DNA of 60,254 nt from Caulobacteraceae bacterium (GCA_031291645.1 JARLIQ010000089.1:1-60254), one strand, 5' to 3'; shown: positions 7,176 through 16,941, counted from the stretch's first letter. Notes: a model not told the origin generated them from the sequence alone. Translations and numbers: made by a program.

Positions 7176-9521
7176 TCAGCCGGCCGCGGCGGCGCGCAGC
7201 AGGACCGGGATCGACTTGTACGACGGCGTCCCGCTTCTGGCGTCGAAACTGGCCAGCGGGACCAGCACGTTGGCCTCGGGATAGTAGGCCGCGATCGAGC
7301 CCTTGGGCAGGTCGTAGGCCACCGCCGTCAGCCCGCCCAGCACGCGCTTGGGCGAGACCTCGCCGTCGTCGGTCACCGTCTCAAGCTCGATCCGGTCGCC
7401 GTGCCTCAGGCCCCGCTCGGCCAGGTCCTGCGCGCTGACGAACACCACGTCGCGCCGGCCGGTGACGCCGCGATAGCGGTCGTTCAGGCTGTAGATGGTG
7501 GTGTTGTACTGGTCGTGGCTGCGCAGGGTGGTCAGGGTCAGGACCCCTTCGCGGCCGAGGACCGGGTCCTCGTCCAGGCCGGTCGCGACCAGGAAGTTGG
7601 CCTTGCCGCTGGGCGTGCGCCACTTGCGCTCCTTGGTCGGATCGTAGAGGCGGAAGCCCCCCGGCGCCCTGATCTTCTCGTTGTAGCCGGCGAAGTCCGG
7701 GAACACCTGCTCGATCTTGTCGCGGATGCGGCCGTAGTCGGCGACCAGCCCCTCCCAGTCGACCCGGCTGTCCGGCAGGGTGGCGCGGGCCAGGCCGGCG
7801 ACGATCGCCGGCTCCGAGCGCAGGTGCTCCGAGGCCGGCTTCAGCCCGCCGCGCGAGGCGTGGACCATCGACATGGAGTCCTCGACCGTCACCGCCTGGC
7901 GGCCCTCGGCCTGCAGGTCCGCCTCGGTGCGTCCCAGGCAGGGCAGGATGAAGGACTGGCGCGCGGTCAGCAGGTGCGAGCGGTTCAGCTTGGTCGCGAT
8001 GTGGACCGCGAGGTCCAGCTTGCGCATGCCCTCGAACACGGTCTCGGGGTCCGACATGGCCACGGCCAGGTTGCCGCCCAGGCAGACCATCGCCTTGGAG
8101 CGGCCCTCGCAGATCGCCTGCACCGCCTCGACCGCGTTGTGGCCCTTGTCCCTGGGCGCGGTGACGCCGAACGCCGCCTCCAGCCGATCGAGGAAGGCCC
8201 CGGTCGGGATCTCGGTGATGCCGACGGTGCGGTCGCCCTGGACGTTGGAATGGCCGCGCAAAGGGCAGATGCCCGCGCCCGGCCGGCCGATGTGGCCGCG
8301 CAGCAGCAGCAGGTTGGCGATCTGCTGGACGTTGGTCGTGCCGTGGCGGTGCTGGGTGACGCCCATGCCGTAGCAGACGATCACCCGCTCGGCCTTGGCG
8401 TAGATCTCGGCGGCCGCCTCGATCTCGGCGCGGGTCAGGCCGGACTTGGCCTCGATCCCGGCCCAGGACGCGGCCGCCAGGTCGGCCAGCAGGGCCTCGA
8501 TCCCGACCGTGTGCTCGGCGATGAAGCCGCGGTCGAGCAGGCCCGGGCCGCCGGCGGCCAGGTCGGCGGCGTCGGCCTCGACCAGCGCCTTCATCATGCC
8601 CTTCAGCGCCGCGACGTCGCCGCCGACCTTGACCTGGTAATAGGCCGAGGCGATCGGGGTCGAGCTCAGGGTGGCCATCTCGACCGGGTCCTGCGGCGCG
8701 GCGAACCGCTCCAGGCCGCGTTCCTTCAGCGGGTTCAGGACCACGATCGGCGCGCCGCGCCTGGACGCCTCGCGCAGGGTCGACAGCATCCGCGGGTGGT
8801 TGGTCCCCGGATTGTGGCCGATGCAGAAGATCGCGTCGCACTGGTCGAAGTCGTCCAGCGTGACCGTGCCCTTGCCGACGCCGAGCGAGACGGGCAGGCC
8901 GACGCTGGTCGCCTCGTGGCACATGTTGGAGCAATCGGGGAAGTTGTTGGTCCCGTACTCGCGCACGAACAGCTGGTACAGGAACGCCGCCTCGTTCGAG
9001 GTCCGGCCGGAGGTGTAGAACTCGGCCATGTCCGGGTCGGGCAGGGCGCGCAGCGCCGCGCCGATGCGCGCGAAGGCCTCGTCCCATTCGATCGGGACAT
9101 AGCGGTCGCTGGCCGCGTCGTAGGCCAGCGGGTGGCTCAGCCGGCCCTCGTTCTCCAGGTCGTAGTCCGACCAGGTCCACAGCGCCGACACCGGATGGGC
9201 GGCGAAGAAGTCCGGCCCCGCGCGCTTGGCGGTGGCCTCCCACGAGACCGCCTTGGCGCCGTTCTCGCAGAATTCGAACGACGAGGTGTGCCGCGGGTCC
9301 GGCCAGGCGCAGCCGGGACAGTCGAAGCCGTCGGGCTGGTTCACCTTCAGCAGCGCGCGGGTGTCGGCCGCGACCGCCATCTGGCCCTTGAGCGCGCGGG
9401 CCACCGCCTGCAGCGCGCCCCATCCGCCCGCCGGCCCGCCGTAGGGGCCGACGCCGGGGACCTCGTTCCCCGAGCTGGCGTTCCCCGAACCGGCGGCTTT
9501 GCGAACCTCGTCCTTGGCCAT
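7176..9521 (-). CDS. FdhF/YdeP family molybdopterin oxidoreductase
   Basis: A 781-aa DMSO-reductase-superfamily protein that binds bis-molybdopterin guanine dinucleotide. The N-terminal CPGCAWPDP (Cys68, Cys71, then Cys85) matches the FdhF/YdeP subfamily. The molybdenum region DCSNMCHEATS gives Cys201 as the likely metal ligand. Later signatures are CIGHNPGTNHPRML, GMGVTQHRHGTTNVQQIANLLLLRGHIG and a C-terminal cofactor-closing domain (LTTLRSHDQYNTTIYSLNDRY). No Tat signal is seen, so it is cytoplasmic. The physiological substrate of this subfamily is uncertain (formate-like or acid-resistance associated in E. coli YdeP). No accessory FdhD-type gene is adjacent. Confidence 0.9.
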   Translation of the reverse strand: MAKDEVRKAAGSGNASSGNEVPGVGPYGGPAGGWGALQAVARALKGQMAVAADTRALLKVNQPDGFDCPGCAWPDPRHTSSFEFCENGAKAVSWEATAKRAGPDFFAAHPVSALWTWSDYDLENEGRLSHPLAYDAASDRYVPIEWDEAFARIGAALRALPDPDMAEFYTSGRTSNEAAFLYQLFVREYGTNNFPDCSNMCHEATSVGLPVSLGVGKGTVTLDDFDQCDAIFCIGHNPGTNHPRMLSTLREASRRGAPIVVLNPLKERGLERFAAPQDPVEMATLSSTPIASAYYQVKVGGDVAALKGMMKALVEADAADLAAGGPGLLDRGFIAEHTVGIEALLADLAAASWAGIEAKSGLTRAEIEAAAEIYAKAERVIVCYGMGVTQHRHGTTNVQQIANLLLLRGHIGRPGAGICPLRGHSNVQGDRTVGITEIPTGAFLDRLEAAFGVTAPRDKGHNAVEAVQAICEGRSKAMVCLGGNLAVAMSDPETVFEGMRKLDLAVHIATKLNRSHLLTARQSFILPCLGRTEADLQAEGRQAVTVEDSMSMVHASRGGLKPASEHLRSEPAIVAGLARATLPDSRVDWEGLVADYGRIRDKIEQVFPDFAGYNEKIRAPGGFRLYDPTKERKWRTPSGKANFLVATGLDEDPVLGREGVLTLTTLRSHDQYNTTIYSLNDRYRGVTGRRDVVFVSAQDLAERGLRHGDRIELETVTDDGEVSPKRVLGGLTAVAYDLPKGSIAAYYPEANVLVPLASFDARSGTPSYKSIPVLLRAAAAG

Positions 9522-9782
9522 GTCTCGATACTCACCCGGCGATTTCAGCGGCTCAGATGGGACCTCGGCCCCGCCGGACGCAAGTCGTCATGCGACGCCT
9601 GTGGCCTTGGCGCCACCCTTCGCGGCCGCGTTCGCCGCCGCCGTTGCCCGGCGATTTTGGCCTCCTCATATGCCGGACACGGATCGACGGCGCCCTCTGC
9701 GGACGCCGGGTCGGGCGCGCGGGGGGCGCGGACGCGGACGCCGATCGATCCGGCCTCGGGAGTTCAGTCAGGAAGGTCCGCC

Positions 9783-11090
9783 ATGTCCAAGCTTTATCGC
9801 ATCGCCCCCCTCGCCCTTTCGGCCAGCGTCCTCGCGCTGGCGGTGGCCGCGCCGGCCTCGGCGGCCGGCTTCTATCTGCAGGAACAGTCGGTCAGGGGCC
9901 TTGGCCGCGCCTATTCGGGCGAGGCGGCCGACACCGGCGCGGAATCGCTGTGGTGGAACCCCGCCGCCATCGCCGGCGTCGAGGGGATCGAGGCCTACGC
10001 CGGGACCAACCTGGTGCTCAGCGACTCCCAGGTCCGCGACCGCGGGACCACCATCCAGCGGCCGGGCCAGCTCGCCCCCAGCCCGGTCGGCGGCGAGCCG
10101 CGGGCCTATGACCCGCTGCAGGCCGGGGTGATCCCCAACCTGGACGCCGCCTGGCGGGTGAACGACCACCTGGCCCTGGGCCTGGCGGTCAGCGCGCCGT
10201 TCGACTTCACCACCCAGTACGACCCAACGAGCTTCGTCCGCTACCAGGCGCTGACCTCGCGGCTGCTGGACCTCGACATCCAGCCGACCGTCGCCGTGCG
10301 GGTCAACCGCTACCTCGACGTCGGCGTCGGCTTCGACGCCCAGTACGCCAAGTCGACCCTCAGCGCGGCCCTGCCCAACCTGTCGCCGACCCTGCCGGAC
10401 GGGATCAACACCCTGAAGGGCGACGGCTGGAACTACGGCTGGACCGCGGGGGCGCAGCTGCATCCCACCGACCGCTTCACCCTCGGCGCCAGCTACCGCT
10501 CGCAGATCGAACACACGATCGGCGGCACGGTGACGGTCGCCGGCCTCCTGGGCCCGCTGGCGGCGGAGAACGGCGCGGTGTCGGGCACGGCGCGTTTCAC
10601 CACCCCCTGGATCGTGGTGGTCGGCGGCCGGTACGTCCTCGACCGGCACTGGGCCCTGAACGTCCAGGTCCAGCGCGTCGGCTGGAGCGTGTTCAAGAGC
10701 ATCCGCATCGACACCGCGGCCGGGACCACGGTGATCCCCGAGGGCTATCACGACACCACGACCGAGGCGGTCGGGGTGGACTATACGGTCAATCCGAAAT
10801 GGACCCTGCGCTCAGGGATCGCCTACGACCCCACGCCGACGCCCAACGCCGGCCGCTCCGCGCGGGTGCCCGACGGCGACCGCTGGATGTTCAGCGTCGG
10901 CACGACGGTCCGGCCGAGCCCCCGGGTCGAGCTGGTCGGCGCCCTGTCCTACGTCCGCCTGCAGCGCTCGCAGATCAACGGTGCCTCGACCGCCTACGCC
11001 GGCACCGCGGTCGCCACCGCGATCAGCTACGACGGCGAGGTCACCGGCGACGCGGTGATCCTCTCGTCGGGCGTGAAGTTCCGGTTCTAG
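9783..11090 (+). CDS. OmpP1/FadL family outer-membrane transporter
   Basis: A 435-aa beta-barrel for passive uptake of hydrophobic molecules such as long-chain fatty acids or aromatics. A signal peptide covers about residues 1-27 with cleavage after APASA. The mature N-terminus AGFYLQEQSVRGLGRAYSGEAAD and the WWNPAAIAGV motif are family hallmarks, and the C-terminus ends in aromatic RF as expected for BAM recognition. The ATG at 9783 follows CAGGAAGG. A longer upstream reading frame exists but is only the antisense of the oxidoreductase gene. The gene stands alone; its 3' end converges on uxaC. Confidence 0.92.
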   Translation: MSKLYRIAPLALSASVLALAVAAPASAAGFYLQEQSVRGLGRAYSGEAADTGAESLWWNPAAIAGVEGIEAYAGTNLVLSDSQVRDRGTTIQRPGQLAPSPVGGEPRAYDPLQAGVIPNLDAAWRVNDHLALGLAVSAPFDFTTQYDPTSFVRYQALTSRLLDLDIQPTVAVRVNRYLDVGVGFDAQYAKSTLSAALPNLSPTLPDGINTLKGDGWNYGWTAGAQLHPTDRFTLGASYRSQIEHTIGGTVTVAGLLGPLAAENGAVSGTARFTTPWIVVVGGRYVLDRHWALNVQVQRVGWSVFKSIRIDTAAGTTVIPEGYHDTTTEAVGVDYTVNPKWTLRSGIAYDPTPTPNAGRSARVPDGDRWMFSVGTTVRPSPRVELVGALSYVRLQRSQINGASTAYAGTAVATAISYDGEVTGDAVILSSGVKFRF

Positions 11091-11103
11091 AAGCCGAACG
11101 CGC

Positions 11104-12537
11104 TCAGGCCCGGTCCAGCCGGTAGGCGCGCCTGGCCAGGCCATAGGCCAGCTCCGGCGCCAGTTCGCGCGCCTCGTCCAGGTCCAGCCGGTGCTCGGCC
11201 ACGAGCCGGGCCAGGAAGCCGCAGTCGATCCGCCGGGCCATGTCGTGCCGGGCCGGGATCGACAGGAAGGCGCGGGTGTCGTCGTTGAACCCGACGGTGT
11301 TGTAGAAGCCGGCCGTCTCGGTGGTCTGTTCGCGGAACCGGCGCATGCCCTCGGGGCTGTCGTTGAACCACCAGGCCGGGCCGAGCTTCAGCGCCGGATA
11401 GTGGCCCGCCATGGGGGCCAGCTCGCGCGCATAGCTGGTCTCGTCCAGGGTGAAGACGATCAGGCTGAACCCCAGCGCGGCGCCGAAGCGGTCGAGCAGG
11501 GGCTTCAGCGCCCGCACATAGTCGGTCGGCGTCGGGATGTCGGCGCCCTTGTCGCGGCCGAACCGCTCGAACACCAGGCGGTCGTGGTTGCGGAACGATC
11601 CGGGGTGGATCTGCATGACCAGGCCGTCGTCCAGGCTCATCGCCGCCATCTCGGTCAGCATCTGGGCGCGGAACAGCTCGGCCTCGTCCGCGCTCGCGCG
11701 CCCGGCCCCGGTCCCGGAGACGACGCGCGCGAACAGCCGCTCGGCCTCGGCGGGGGCCAGGTCCGCCGTGCGGGCGGTCGGGTGGCCGTGGTCGGTCGAG
11801 GTGGCGCCCGCCGCGATGAAGGCGCGCCGCCGCATCCGGTGGGCCTCCAGGTAGCCGGGCCAGCCCATCACGTCCTGGCCGGTCATCTCGCCCAGCCGGG
11901 CGAGGGCGCTGGCGAAGGCCTCGTGCTCGGGATCGACCACCGGGTCGGGCCGATAGGCGGTGATCACCCGCCCGCCCCAGCCGCTGGCGCGGATGGCGGC
12001 GTGGTGCTCCAGCCCGTCGGTCGGGCTCTCGGTGGTGGCCAGGACCTCGATGCCGAACCGGTCGAACAGGGCGCGGGGCCGGAAGGCGTCGCTGGCCAGG
12101 GCCTCGCCGATGGCGTCGAAATAGAGGTCGGCCGTCTGCGCCTCCAGCGCCAGCGTCAGGCCGAACACCTCGGCGAAGACGTGGTTCAGCCACATCGCCG
12201 AGGGCGTGCCCCGGAACAGGTGGAAATTCCCCGCGAACAGCCGCCAGGCCGCCCGCGGCTCGGCCCAGACCCGCCCCTCGCGGTCGGGCACGCGGAGGTC
12301 CTCGAGCCGCGCCCCCTGGCTGTAGAGCATGCGGAACAGATAGTGGTCCGGCGCCAGCAGCAGGTCCGCGGCGTTCGAAAACGGCGCGTCGGTCGCGAAC
12401 CAGGCCGGGTCGCAATGGCCGTGCGGGCTGACGATCGGCAGGTCGCGCACCAGGCCGTAAAGCGCCCGCGCGATCGCCCGCACGCCGGGCTCGGCCGGGA
12501 ACAGGCGATCCTCGTTCAGCGACAGCGCCCTGGTCAT
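11104..12537 (-). CDS. uxaC: Uronate (glucuronate/galacturonate) isomerase
   Basis: A 477-aa amidohydrolase-superfamily isomerase converting D-glucuronate to D-fructuronate, or D-galacturonate to D-tagaturonate. It starts MTRALSLNEDRLFPAEP; the metal-binding HGH is at about residues 39-41 in IVSPHGHCDPAWFA. Other family features are TADLYFDAIGE, TTESPTD, HPGSFRNH, WWFNDSPEGMRRFREQ and GFNDDTRAFLSIPARHD. The ATG at 12537 is preferred; an upstream ATG at 12597 adds an untypical 20 residues. No other uronate genes are adjacent, so its regulon is elsewhere. Confidence 0.94.
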   Translation of the reverse strand: MTRALSLNEDRLFPAEPGVRAIARALYGLVRDLPIVSPHGHCDPAWFATDAPFSNAADLLLAPDHYLFRMLYSQGARLEDLRVPDREGRVWAEPRAAWRLFAGNFHLFRGTPSAMWLNHVFAEVFGLTLALEAQTADLYFDAIGEALASDAFRPRALFDRFGIEVLATTESPTDGLEHHAAIRASGWGGRVITAYRPDPVVDPEHEAFASALARLGEMTGQDVMGWPGYLEAHRMRRRAFIAAGATSTDHGHPTARTADLAPAEAERLFARVVSGTGAGRASADEAELFRAQMLTEMAAMSLDDGLVMQIHPGSFRNHDRLVFERFGRDKGADIPTPTDYVRALKPLLDRFGAALGFSLIVFTLDETSYARELAPMAGHYPALKLGPAWWFNDSPEGMRRFREQTTETAGFYNTVGFNDDTRAFLSIPARHDMARRIDCGFLARLVAEHRLDLDEARELAPELAYGLARRAYRLDRA

Positions 12538-12964
12538 GTCCCTCGCCCCGCCGTAGCTCCAGGCGACTGTGGTCCCCGCTGCGAGGCGCGGCGTCAACTG
12601 GTGTCCTTGGGGATGGCGCTCTGCGCTCGACGGAAGACGAGGGGGCTACCGAACATCGATTGACATTTTTCCAAAAGGAGAATTATTCCAAAAGGAGAAG
12701 TCTGAGGTTCGGGTTGTCGTCGTCCAGCGAAAATGAGTCCAAGCCGGGCGCCGCCCAAGCCGTGACGGGCGACCGGCGACCACGCGCACGCCTCGGCGGG
12801 CCAGGCGGCATGGGGCCTGCCGCCACCTTGGACTTCCTGGCCGCAGCTTGCATCGACGCCAGGGACGCCCTCGCGCGGGCCCGTCTGCGGACGGTCGAGG
12901 CCATTGCTCGTTCCGCCTGAGTCTCGATCACCACAGGCCCTGTTTGTCCGTTGGATTCCGCTGC
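12538..12964. other. Intergenic region with a tandem 14-base direct repeat
   Basis: No convincing gene is seen. TTCCAAAAGGAGAA occurs twice, at 12669-12682 and 12686-12699, in an AT-rich patch that contrasts with the GC-rich surroundings. Between the copies lies GGAGAATTAT (12677-12686), similar to motifs before the M81, XRE-cupin and TonB-receptor genes downstream. The patch is about 265 bases before the asparaginase ATG and about 130 bases before the divergent uxaC start, so it may hold an operator or promoter. Confidence 0.45.
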
Positions 12965-13948
12965 ATGCCCATGACCGCCTCCAAGAAGATCGCGCTGCTG
13001 ACCACCGGCGGCACGATCGCCATGACCGATTCCGGCGGCGGCGCGAAGGTCTCGGTCTCGGGCGGCTCCCTCGGCGACCTGATCGACGGCGCGGTCGCGC
13101 TGGAAGTGACCGAGGTGTTCGCAAAGCCCAGTCCCAACATGACCCTGGCGGACATGGCGGTGCTGGCCGCCACGGCGCAGGCCAAGCTGGCGACCGTCGA
13201 CGGCGTCGTCATCTCTCATGGCACGGACACCTTGGAGGAGACCGCTTGGTGCCTCGAGCTGTTGCTGCGCACCGACACGCCGGTGGTGCTGACCGGGGCG
13301 ATGCGCGCCTTCGGGGCGGAGGGCGCCGACGGCGCGACGAACCTGAGGGCCGCGTGCCGCGTGGCCGCCAGCAGCGGCGCCCGGGGGCTGGGGGTGCTGG
13401 CGGTGCTGGCCGACGACATCCACGCCGCCATGCTGGTGCGCAAGGTGCGTACGAGCGGCGTCGACGCCTTCAGTTCGCAGCCCTATGGCCCATTGGGCTC
13501 GGTGGTCGAGGACCGGGTGAACCTGCTGTTGTCGCCCACCAGACGCCCACCGCAGCTGCGGTGGGGCGGGCGGCGCTGCCGCACGCCCATCGTCTATGTC
13601 TATTCGGGCATGGAGGCCGACGAACTGGCCCGCTACGCCGATGGCGACATCGACGCCCTGGTGCTGAACCTGCCCGGCGGCGGCCATATGCCGGCCGAGG
13701 CGGTGGACATGCTGGAGGCCCTGGCGCGGCGCGTGCCGGTGGTCTTCGCCGCCCGCACCCCGGGGGGCGAGACGCTGAGCCGCACGTACGGCTATGCGGG
13801 CGGCGAGATGGACCTGATCGACCGGGGCCTGATCCCGTCGGCGAGCCTGGACGCCCTGAAGGCGCGGATCGCCACGGCCCTGCTGGTCTCGGATGGCGCG
13901 GACCGGGACAGGGTGGCCGCCTTCTTCGCGGGCTTCAGGGGAGAATAG
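12965..13948 (+). CDS. L-asparaginase (asparaginase/glutaminase family), cytoplasmic
   Basis: A 327-aa enzyme of the bacterial asparaginase fold that hydrolyses L-asparagine to aspartate and ammonia. Motif 1, LLTTGGTIAM, holds the nucleophilic Thr at about residue 17. Motif 2, VVISHGTDTLEETAWCLELLL, holds the Thr87-Asp88 pair. VVLTGAMRAFGAEGADGATNLRAA follows. No signal peptide is seen, so it acts in the cytoplasm. The ATG at 12965 (or 12971) matches the family start; a longer upstream frame is not typical. It opens the amide/peptide island and faces the MFS gene convergently. Related amidohydrolase use of other amides is possible. Confidence 0.9.
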   Translation: MPMTASKKIALLTTGGTIAMTDSGGGAKVSVSGGSLGDLIDGAVALEVTEVFAKPSPNMTLADMAVLAATAQAKLATVDGVVISHGTDTLEETAWCLELLLRTDTPVVLTGAMRAFGAEGADGATNLRAACRVAASSGARGLGVLAVLADDIHAAMLVRKVRTSGVDAFSSQPYGPLGSVVEDRVNLLLSPTRRPPQLRWGGRRCRTPIVYVYSGMEADELARYADGDIDALVLNLPGGGHMPAEAVDMLEALARRVPVVFAARTPGGETLSRTYGYAGGEMDLIDRGLIPSASLDALKARIATALLVSDGADRDRVAAFFAGFRGE

Positions 13949-13954
13949 GGCGCT

Positions 13955-15220
13955 TCAGCGCGCCGCGATCCGCCCCAGGCGCCCGCGGGCGACGAGCAGG
14001 CTGCCCGCGCCAAGGACCAGGGCCGCGCCGACCACGATCGCCAGCATCCTGGCCAGGCCGCCGGGGCCCAGGGCGTCCGAGCCCGCGCCGATGACCACGG
14101 CGCCGATCGAGACGATGACCGACTCCGTCAGCTTGAAGGCCGCCGCGCTGCGACCCCAGTAGCGGTTGGGCGCCACGGCCTGGGTCAGCACCGGCGCCAG
14201 GCCATAGGCCAGCAGGGCGGCGCCGGCGGCCACGGTCGCGGCGGTCACCACCTGGCCCGCCGACCGGGACGAGGTCAGCAGCACGAGGGGCGCGCCGGCG
14301 ATCATCACCACGGGCGCCCAGGCCAGCAGAGGCCCCGGACGGTGGCGGACGAGGCCGGGCGCTACGGCCGCGACCAGGCCCATGAGCAGGCTGACTGCGG
14401 CCACGCTGAGACCGATCACCCGCCCGGCCGCGCCGCCGGTCCAGCCGTGCTCGCGCACCAGCACCGTGGGCAGCCACGCCAGGGTCATGTTGAAGGCCAC
14501 GCTGGCCAGGGCAAGGCCCAGGATCAGCCATCCCAGGGTCGCCAGGCGCCCGCGCGACAGACCGTCATCCGACCCCGCGATGCTCCGCGCCTGGCGCGCC
14601 GGCTCGCCCAGCGCCGCGAAGGCCAGGGCGAACAGCGGCCCGGGCGCGGCGACCAGCAGGAAGGCGATGCGCCAGGGCGCATGCACGTGGCCCACATGCA
14701 TGCCCGACGCCCCGATCGCGCTGATCATCGCGCCGCAGCCGGCCAGCGCCAAGCTGCAGCCCACCAGCACCACCACCATGTAGACGGCGAAGGCGGCCGG
14801 CTTGCGCCGGGGCGGGAAGGCGTCGCCGACGAAGGACATGACACTGGGGATCAGGCAAGCCTCGCCCACGGCCACCCCAACGCGACAGGCGAACAGGGTC
14901 GCGAAGCTGGACGACAGGCCGCACAGCGCGGTGGCCAGCGACCACAGCAGCACCCCGCCCACCAGGACGTCGCGCCGTCTGCGCCGGTCCACCATCACCC
15001 CGAGCGGCAGGGCTGCGACGGCGTAGAAGAGGGCGAAGGCCGGCCCCTGCAGCAGGCCGATCTGGGTGTCGCTTACGTGCAGGTCGGCCCGGATCGGGTC
15101 CACCAGCAGCGCCAGGATCTGGCGGTCCGCATAAGAAAGCAGCACCCCGCCGATCAGCACCGCCAACGCCGTCCAGGCCCTGGCGGCGGAGGGATAGGGG
15201 ACGGAAACATCCTGGGACAT
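13955..15220 (-). CDS. MFS transporter
   Basis: A 421-aa inner-membrane protein with about 12 hydrophobic segments and MFS signatures: LSYADRQILALLVDPIRADLHVSDTQIGLLQG in TM1 to the first loop, the loop 2-3 motif GVMVDRRRRRDVLVGG, and GRVIGLSVAAVSLLMGL. The SYADRQ start is typical of the spinster-like branch. The start ATG at 15220 is preceded by GGAGTC. It is divergent from the M81 peptidase gene across an AT-rich spacer. The cargo is unknown; the context suggests peptides, amides or their products. In mlr clusters a transporter (MlrD) sits in a similar place. Confidence 0.9.
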   Translation of the reverse strand: MSQDVSVPYPSAARAWTALAVLIGGVLLSYADRQILALLVDPIRADLHVSDTQIGLLQGPAFALFYAVAALPLGVMVDRRRRRDVLVGGVLLWSLATALCGLSSSFATLFACRVGVAVGEACLIPSVMSFVGDAFPPRRKPAAFAVYMVVVLVGCSLALAGCGAMISAIGASGMHVGHVHAPWRIAFLLVAAPGPLFALAFAALGEPARQARSIAGSDDGLSRGRLATLGWLILGLALASVAFNMTLAWLPTVLVREHGWTGGAAGRVIGLSVAAVSLLMGLVAAVAPGLVRHRPGPLLAWAPVVMIAGAPLVLLTSSRSAGQVVTAATVAAGAALLAYGLAPVLTQAVAPNRYWGRSAAAFKLTESVIVSIGAVVIGAGSDALGPGGLARMLAIVVGAALVLGAGSLLVARGRLGRIAAR

Positions 15221-15290
15221 GCGGACTCCGCGATCAGCGCCGCCGCGGCGGCGCGCTTGCAATTATCTCAATAGAAAAATAGTCCTATAT

Positions 15291-15300
15291 AGAAAATTAT
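15291..15300 (+). promoter_or_regulatory. AGAAAATTAT, candidate operator before the M81 gene
   Basis: An AT-rich patch (15261-15300) separates the divergent MFS and M81 genes. AGAAAATTAT lies 22 bases before the M81 start and resembles GGAGAATTAT (12677), GGAAAATTCT (16858) and its reverse complement at 17659. A second TAGAAAAAT lies 20 bases upstream. Confidence 0.35.
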
Positions 15301-15321
15301 GCCGCTGCCGAGAGTTCTCTC

Positions 15322-16830
15322 ATGCGTATCCTGACCGCCGGCCTGATGACCGAGACCAACACCTTCTCCCCCCTGCCCACCGGCTGGGCGGCGTTCGAGG
15401 CGTTCGGCGTCCAGCGGGGGCGGGACGGGCTGACGGAAACCTCGGTGACCGCGCCGGCGCTGTTGTGGGAATCCCTGGCCCGTGCGGAAGGCCACGCGGT
15501 GGCGCATAGCGTCATCACCTTCGCCCAACCCGCCGGCCCCACGGTGCGCGCCGTCTACGAGTCCCTGCGTGACGAGATCCTGCGCGACGCCGCCGAGCAG
15601 GGGCCGTTCGACGCGGTCCTGCTGCTGCTGCACGGCGCCATGGTCGCCGACGGCTACGACGACTGCGAGGGTGATCTGCTGACGCGGCTGCGCGAGGTGG
15701 TCGGTCCCGGCGTGGTGATCGGGGCGGAACTCGACCTGCACTGCCACGTCAGCCCGGCCATGGCGGCGGGCGCCGACGTCCTGGTCGCGTTCAAGGAATA
15801 TCCCCACACCGATTCCATGGAGCGCGCTCGCGAGCTCTACCGCCTGGTGGTCGACGCCGCCGCCGGCCGCATCCGTCCGACGCTCGGCCTGCACGACTGC
15901 GGCATGGTCGGCCTCTACTTCACCCAGACGCCGGACATGCGTGCGTTCGTCGACGGCATGGTCGCCCTGGAGCGCCAGCCGCCCGTCCTGTCGGTCTCCC
16001 TGGCCCACGGCTTTCCCTGGGGCGACGTGGCCGACAACAGCGCCAAGGTGCTGGTCTACACCGACGGCGACGCCGAAGCCGCCGCCCGCCACGCCCGGCA
16101 GCTGGGCGCCGAACTCTGGGCTCTGCGCGACAAGGTCGCCTTCAAGGGGCTAGGCGTCGACGAGGCCCTCGACCGGGTCGCCATCGCCCCGCCCGGCCTG
16201 GTGGTGCTGGCCGACACCGCCGACAACGCGGGTGGGGGCGCGCCCGGCGATTCCACCTTCATGCTGGCGCGCATGCTCGATCGCGGCGTCGGGAACGCCT
16301 GCCTGGGCCCGCTTTGGGATCCTGTCGCCGTGGGTTTCTGTCAGGAGGCGGGCGTCGGCGCCGAGCTGGACCTGCGGGTGGGCGGCAAGGCCTGCGCCGC
16401 CTCGGGGCCGCCATTGGACCTGAAGGTGAGGGTTCGGGCGCTCTGCGCCGAGCTGCGCACGCCTTCATACACCGCAGCCATGGTCAGCCTGGGCGCCGCC
16501 AGCTGGATCGAGATCGTCGGAACCGACATCCATGTCGTGCTCTGCGCTCAGCGCATGCAGGGCTTCAGTCCCAAGGTGTTCACCGAACTCGGCCTGGAGG
16601 TGGCCGCCATGCGTCTGGCCGTGGTCAAGTCCTACAACCACTTCTACGCCGCCTTCGCGCCGATCGCGGTCGACATCGCCCATGTCGCCGGCCCCGGCGC
16701 GCTGATGGGCGACATGGCCGCCATCCCCTTTCGCCGACGCGACCTCGACTACTGGCCCCGGGTCGCCGAGCCGGCGAGGGCTCAGGTCCAGCCGGCTTTT
16801 CCTAATGGAAATCCTGTCGCCAAACTTTGA
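15322..16830 (+). CDS. M81 family metallopeptidase (microcystinase C/MlrC-like)
   Basis: A 502-aa zinc-dependent hydrolase of the M81/MlrC family. Family markers are the start MRILTAGLMTETNTFSPL, the LLLHGAMVADGYDDCEGDLL metal-binding segment, AELDLHCHVS, AFKEYPHTD, the central DTADNAGGGAPGDSTFML motif, and KSYNHFYAAFAPIA near the C-terminus. MlrC hydrolyses linear peptides from microcystin breakdown to release the amino acid Adda; many M81 members act on unknown substrates. No signal peptide, so cytoplasmic. The XRE-cupin regulator follows on the same strand after 111 bases. A true microcystin role is unlikely without mlrA. Confidence 0.9.
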   Translation: MRILTAGLMTETNTFSPLPTGWAAFEAFGVQRGRDGLTETSVTAPALLWESLARAEGHAVAHSVITFAQPAGPTVRAVYESLRDEILRDAAEQGPFDAVLLLLHGAMVADGYDDCEGDLLTRLREVVGPGVVIGAELDLHCHVSPAMAAGADVLVAFKEYPHTDSMERARELYRLVVDAAAGRIRPTLGLHDCGMVGLYFTQTPDMRAFVDGMVALERQPPVLSVSLAHGFPWGDVADNSAKVLVYTDGDAEAAARHARQLGAELWALRDKVAFKGLGVDEALDRVAIAPPGLVVLADTADNAGGGAPGDSTFMLARMLDRGVGNACLGPLWDPVAVGFCQEAGVGAELDLRVGGKACAASGPPLDLKVRVRALCAELRTPSYTAAMVSLGAASWIEIVGTDIHVVLCAQRMQGFSPKVFTELGLEVAAMRLAVVKSYNHFYAAFAPIAVDIAHVAGPGALMGDMAAIPFRRRDLDYWPRVAEPARAQVQPAFPNGNPVAKL

Positions 16831-16857
16831 CGCCGCCGTCGGTGGCGGCTATCCACT

Positions 16858-16867
16858 GGAAAATTCT
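16858..16867 (+). promoter_or_regulatory. GGAAAATTCT, candidate operator before the XRE-cupin gene
   Basis: The decamer GGAAAATTCT occurs here, 75 bases before the regulator start, and in identical inverted form at 17659-17668 directly before the TonB-receptor gene. A TTTTCC-TAAT-GGAAAT inverted repeat lies nearby at about 16797-16812. Confidence 0.4.
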
Positions 16868-16941
16868 ACGCGTCTTGTCATGACTTCACGCCGCCGACAG
16901 GCGGCGGGCCTCGGCTCCAAGGCGCGTCCAGAGGATCGGCC

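Noticed and set aside
6981-11090. A 1369-codon open frame on the plus strand
   Set aside because: It is largely the antisense of the FdhF/YdeP gene, low in complexity and rich in Gly/Arg/Gln; only its last 435 codons (from 9783) are a real gene, the FadL-type porin.
12660-12920. An 86-aa plus-strand frame before the asparaginase gene
   Set aside because: It begins inside the AT-rich repeat patch and has no similarity to known proteins that I can recognise.
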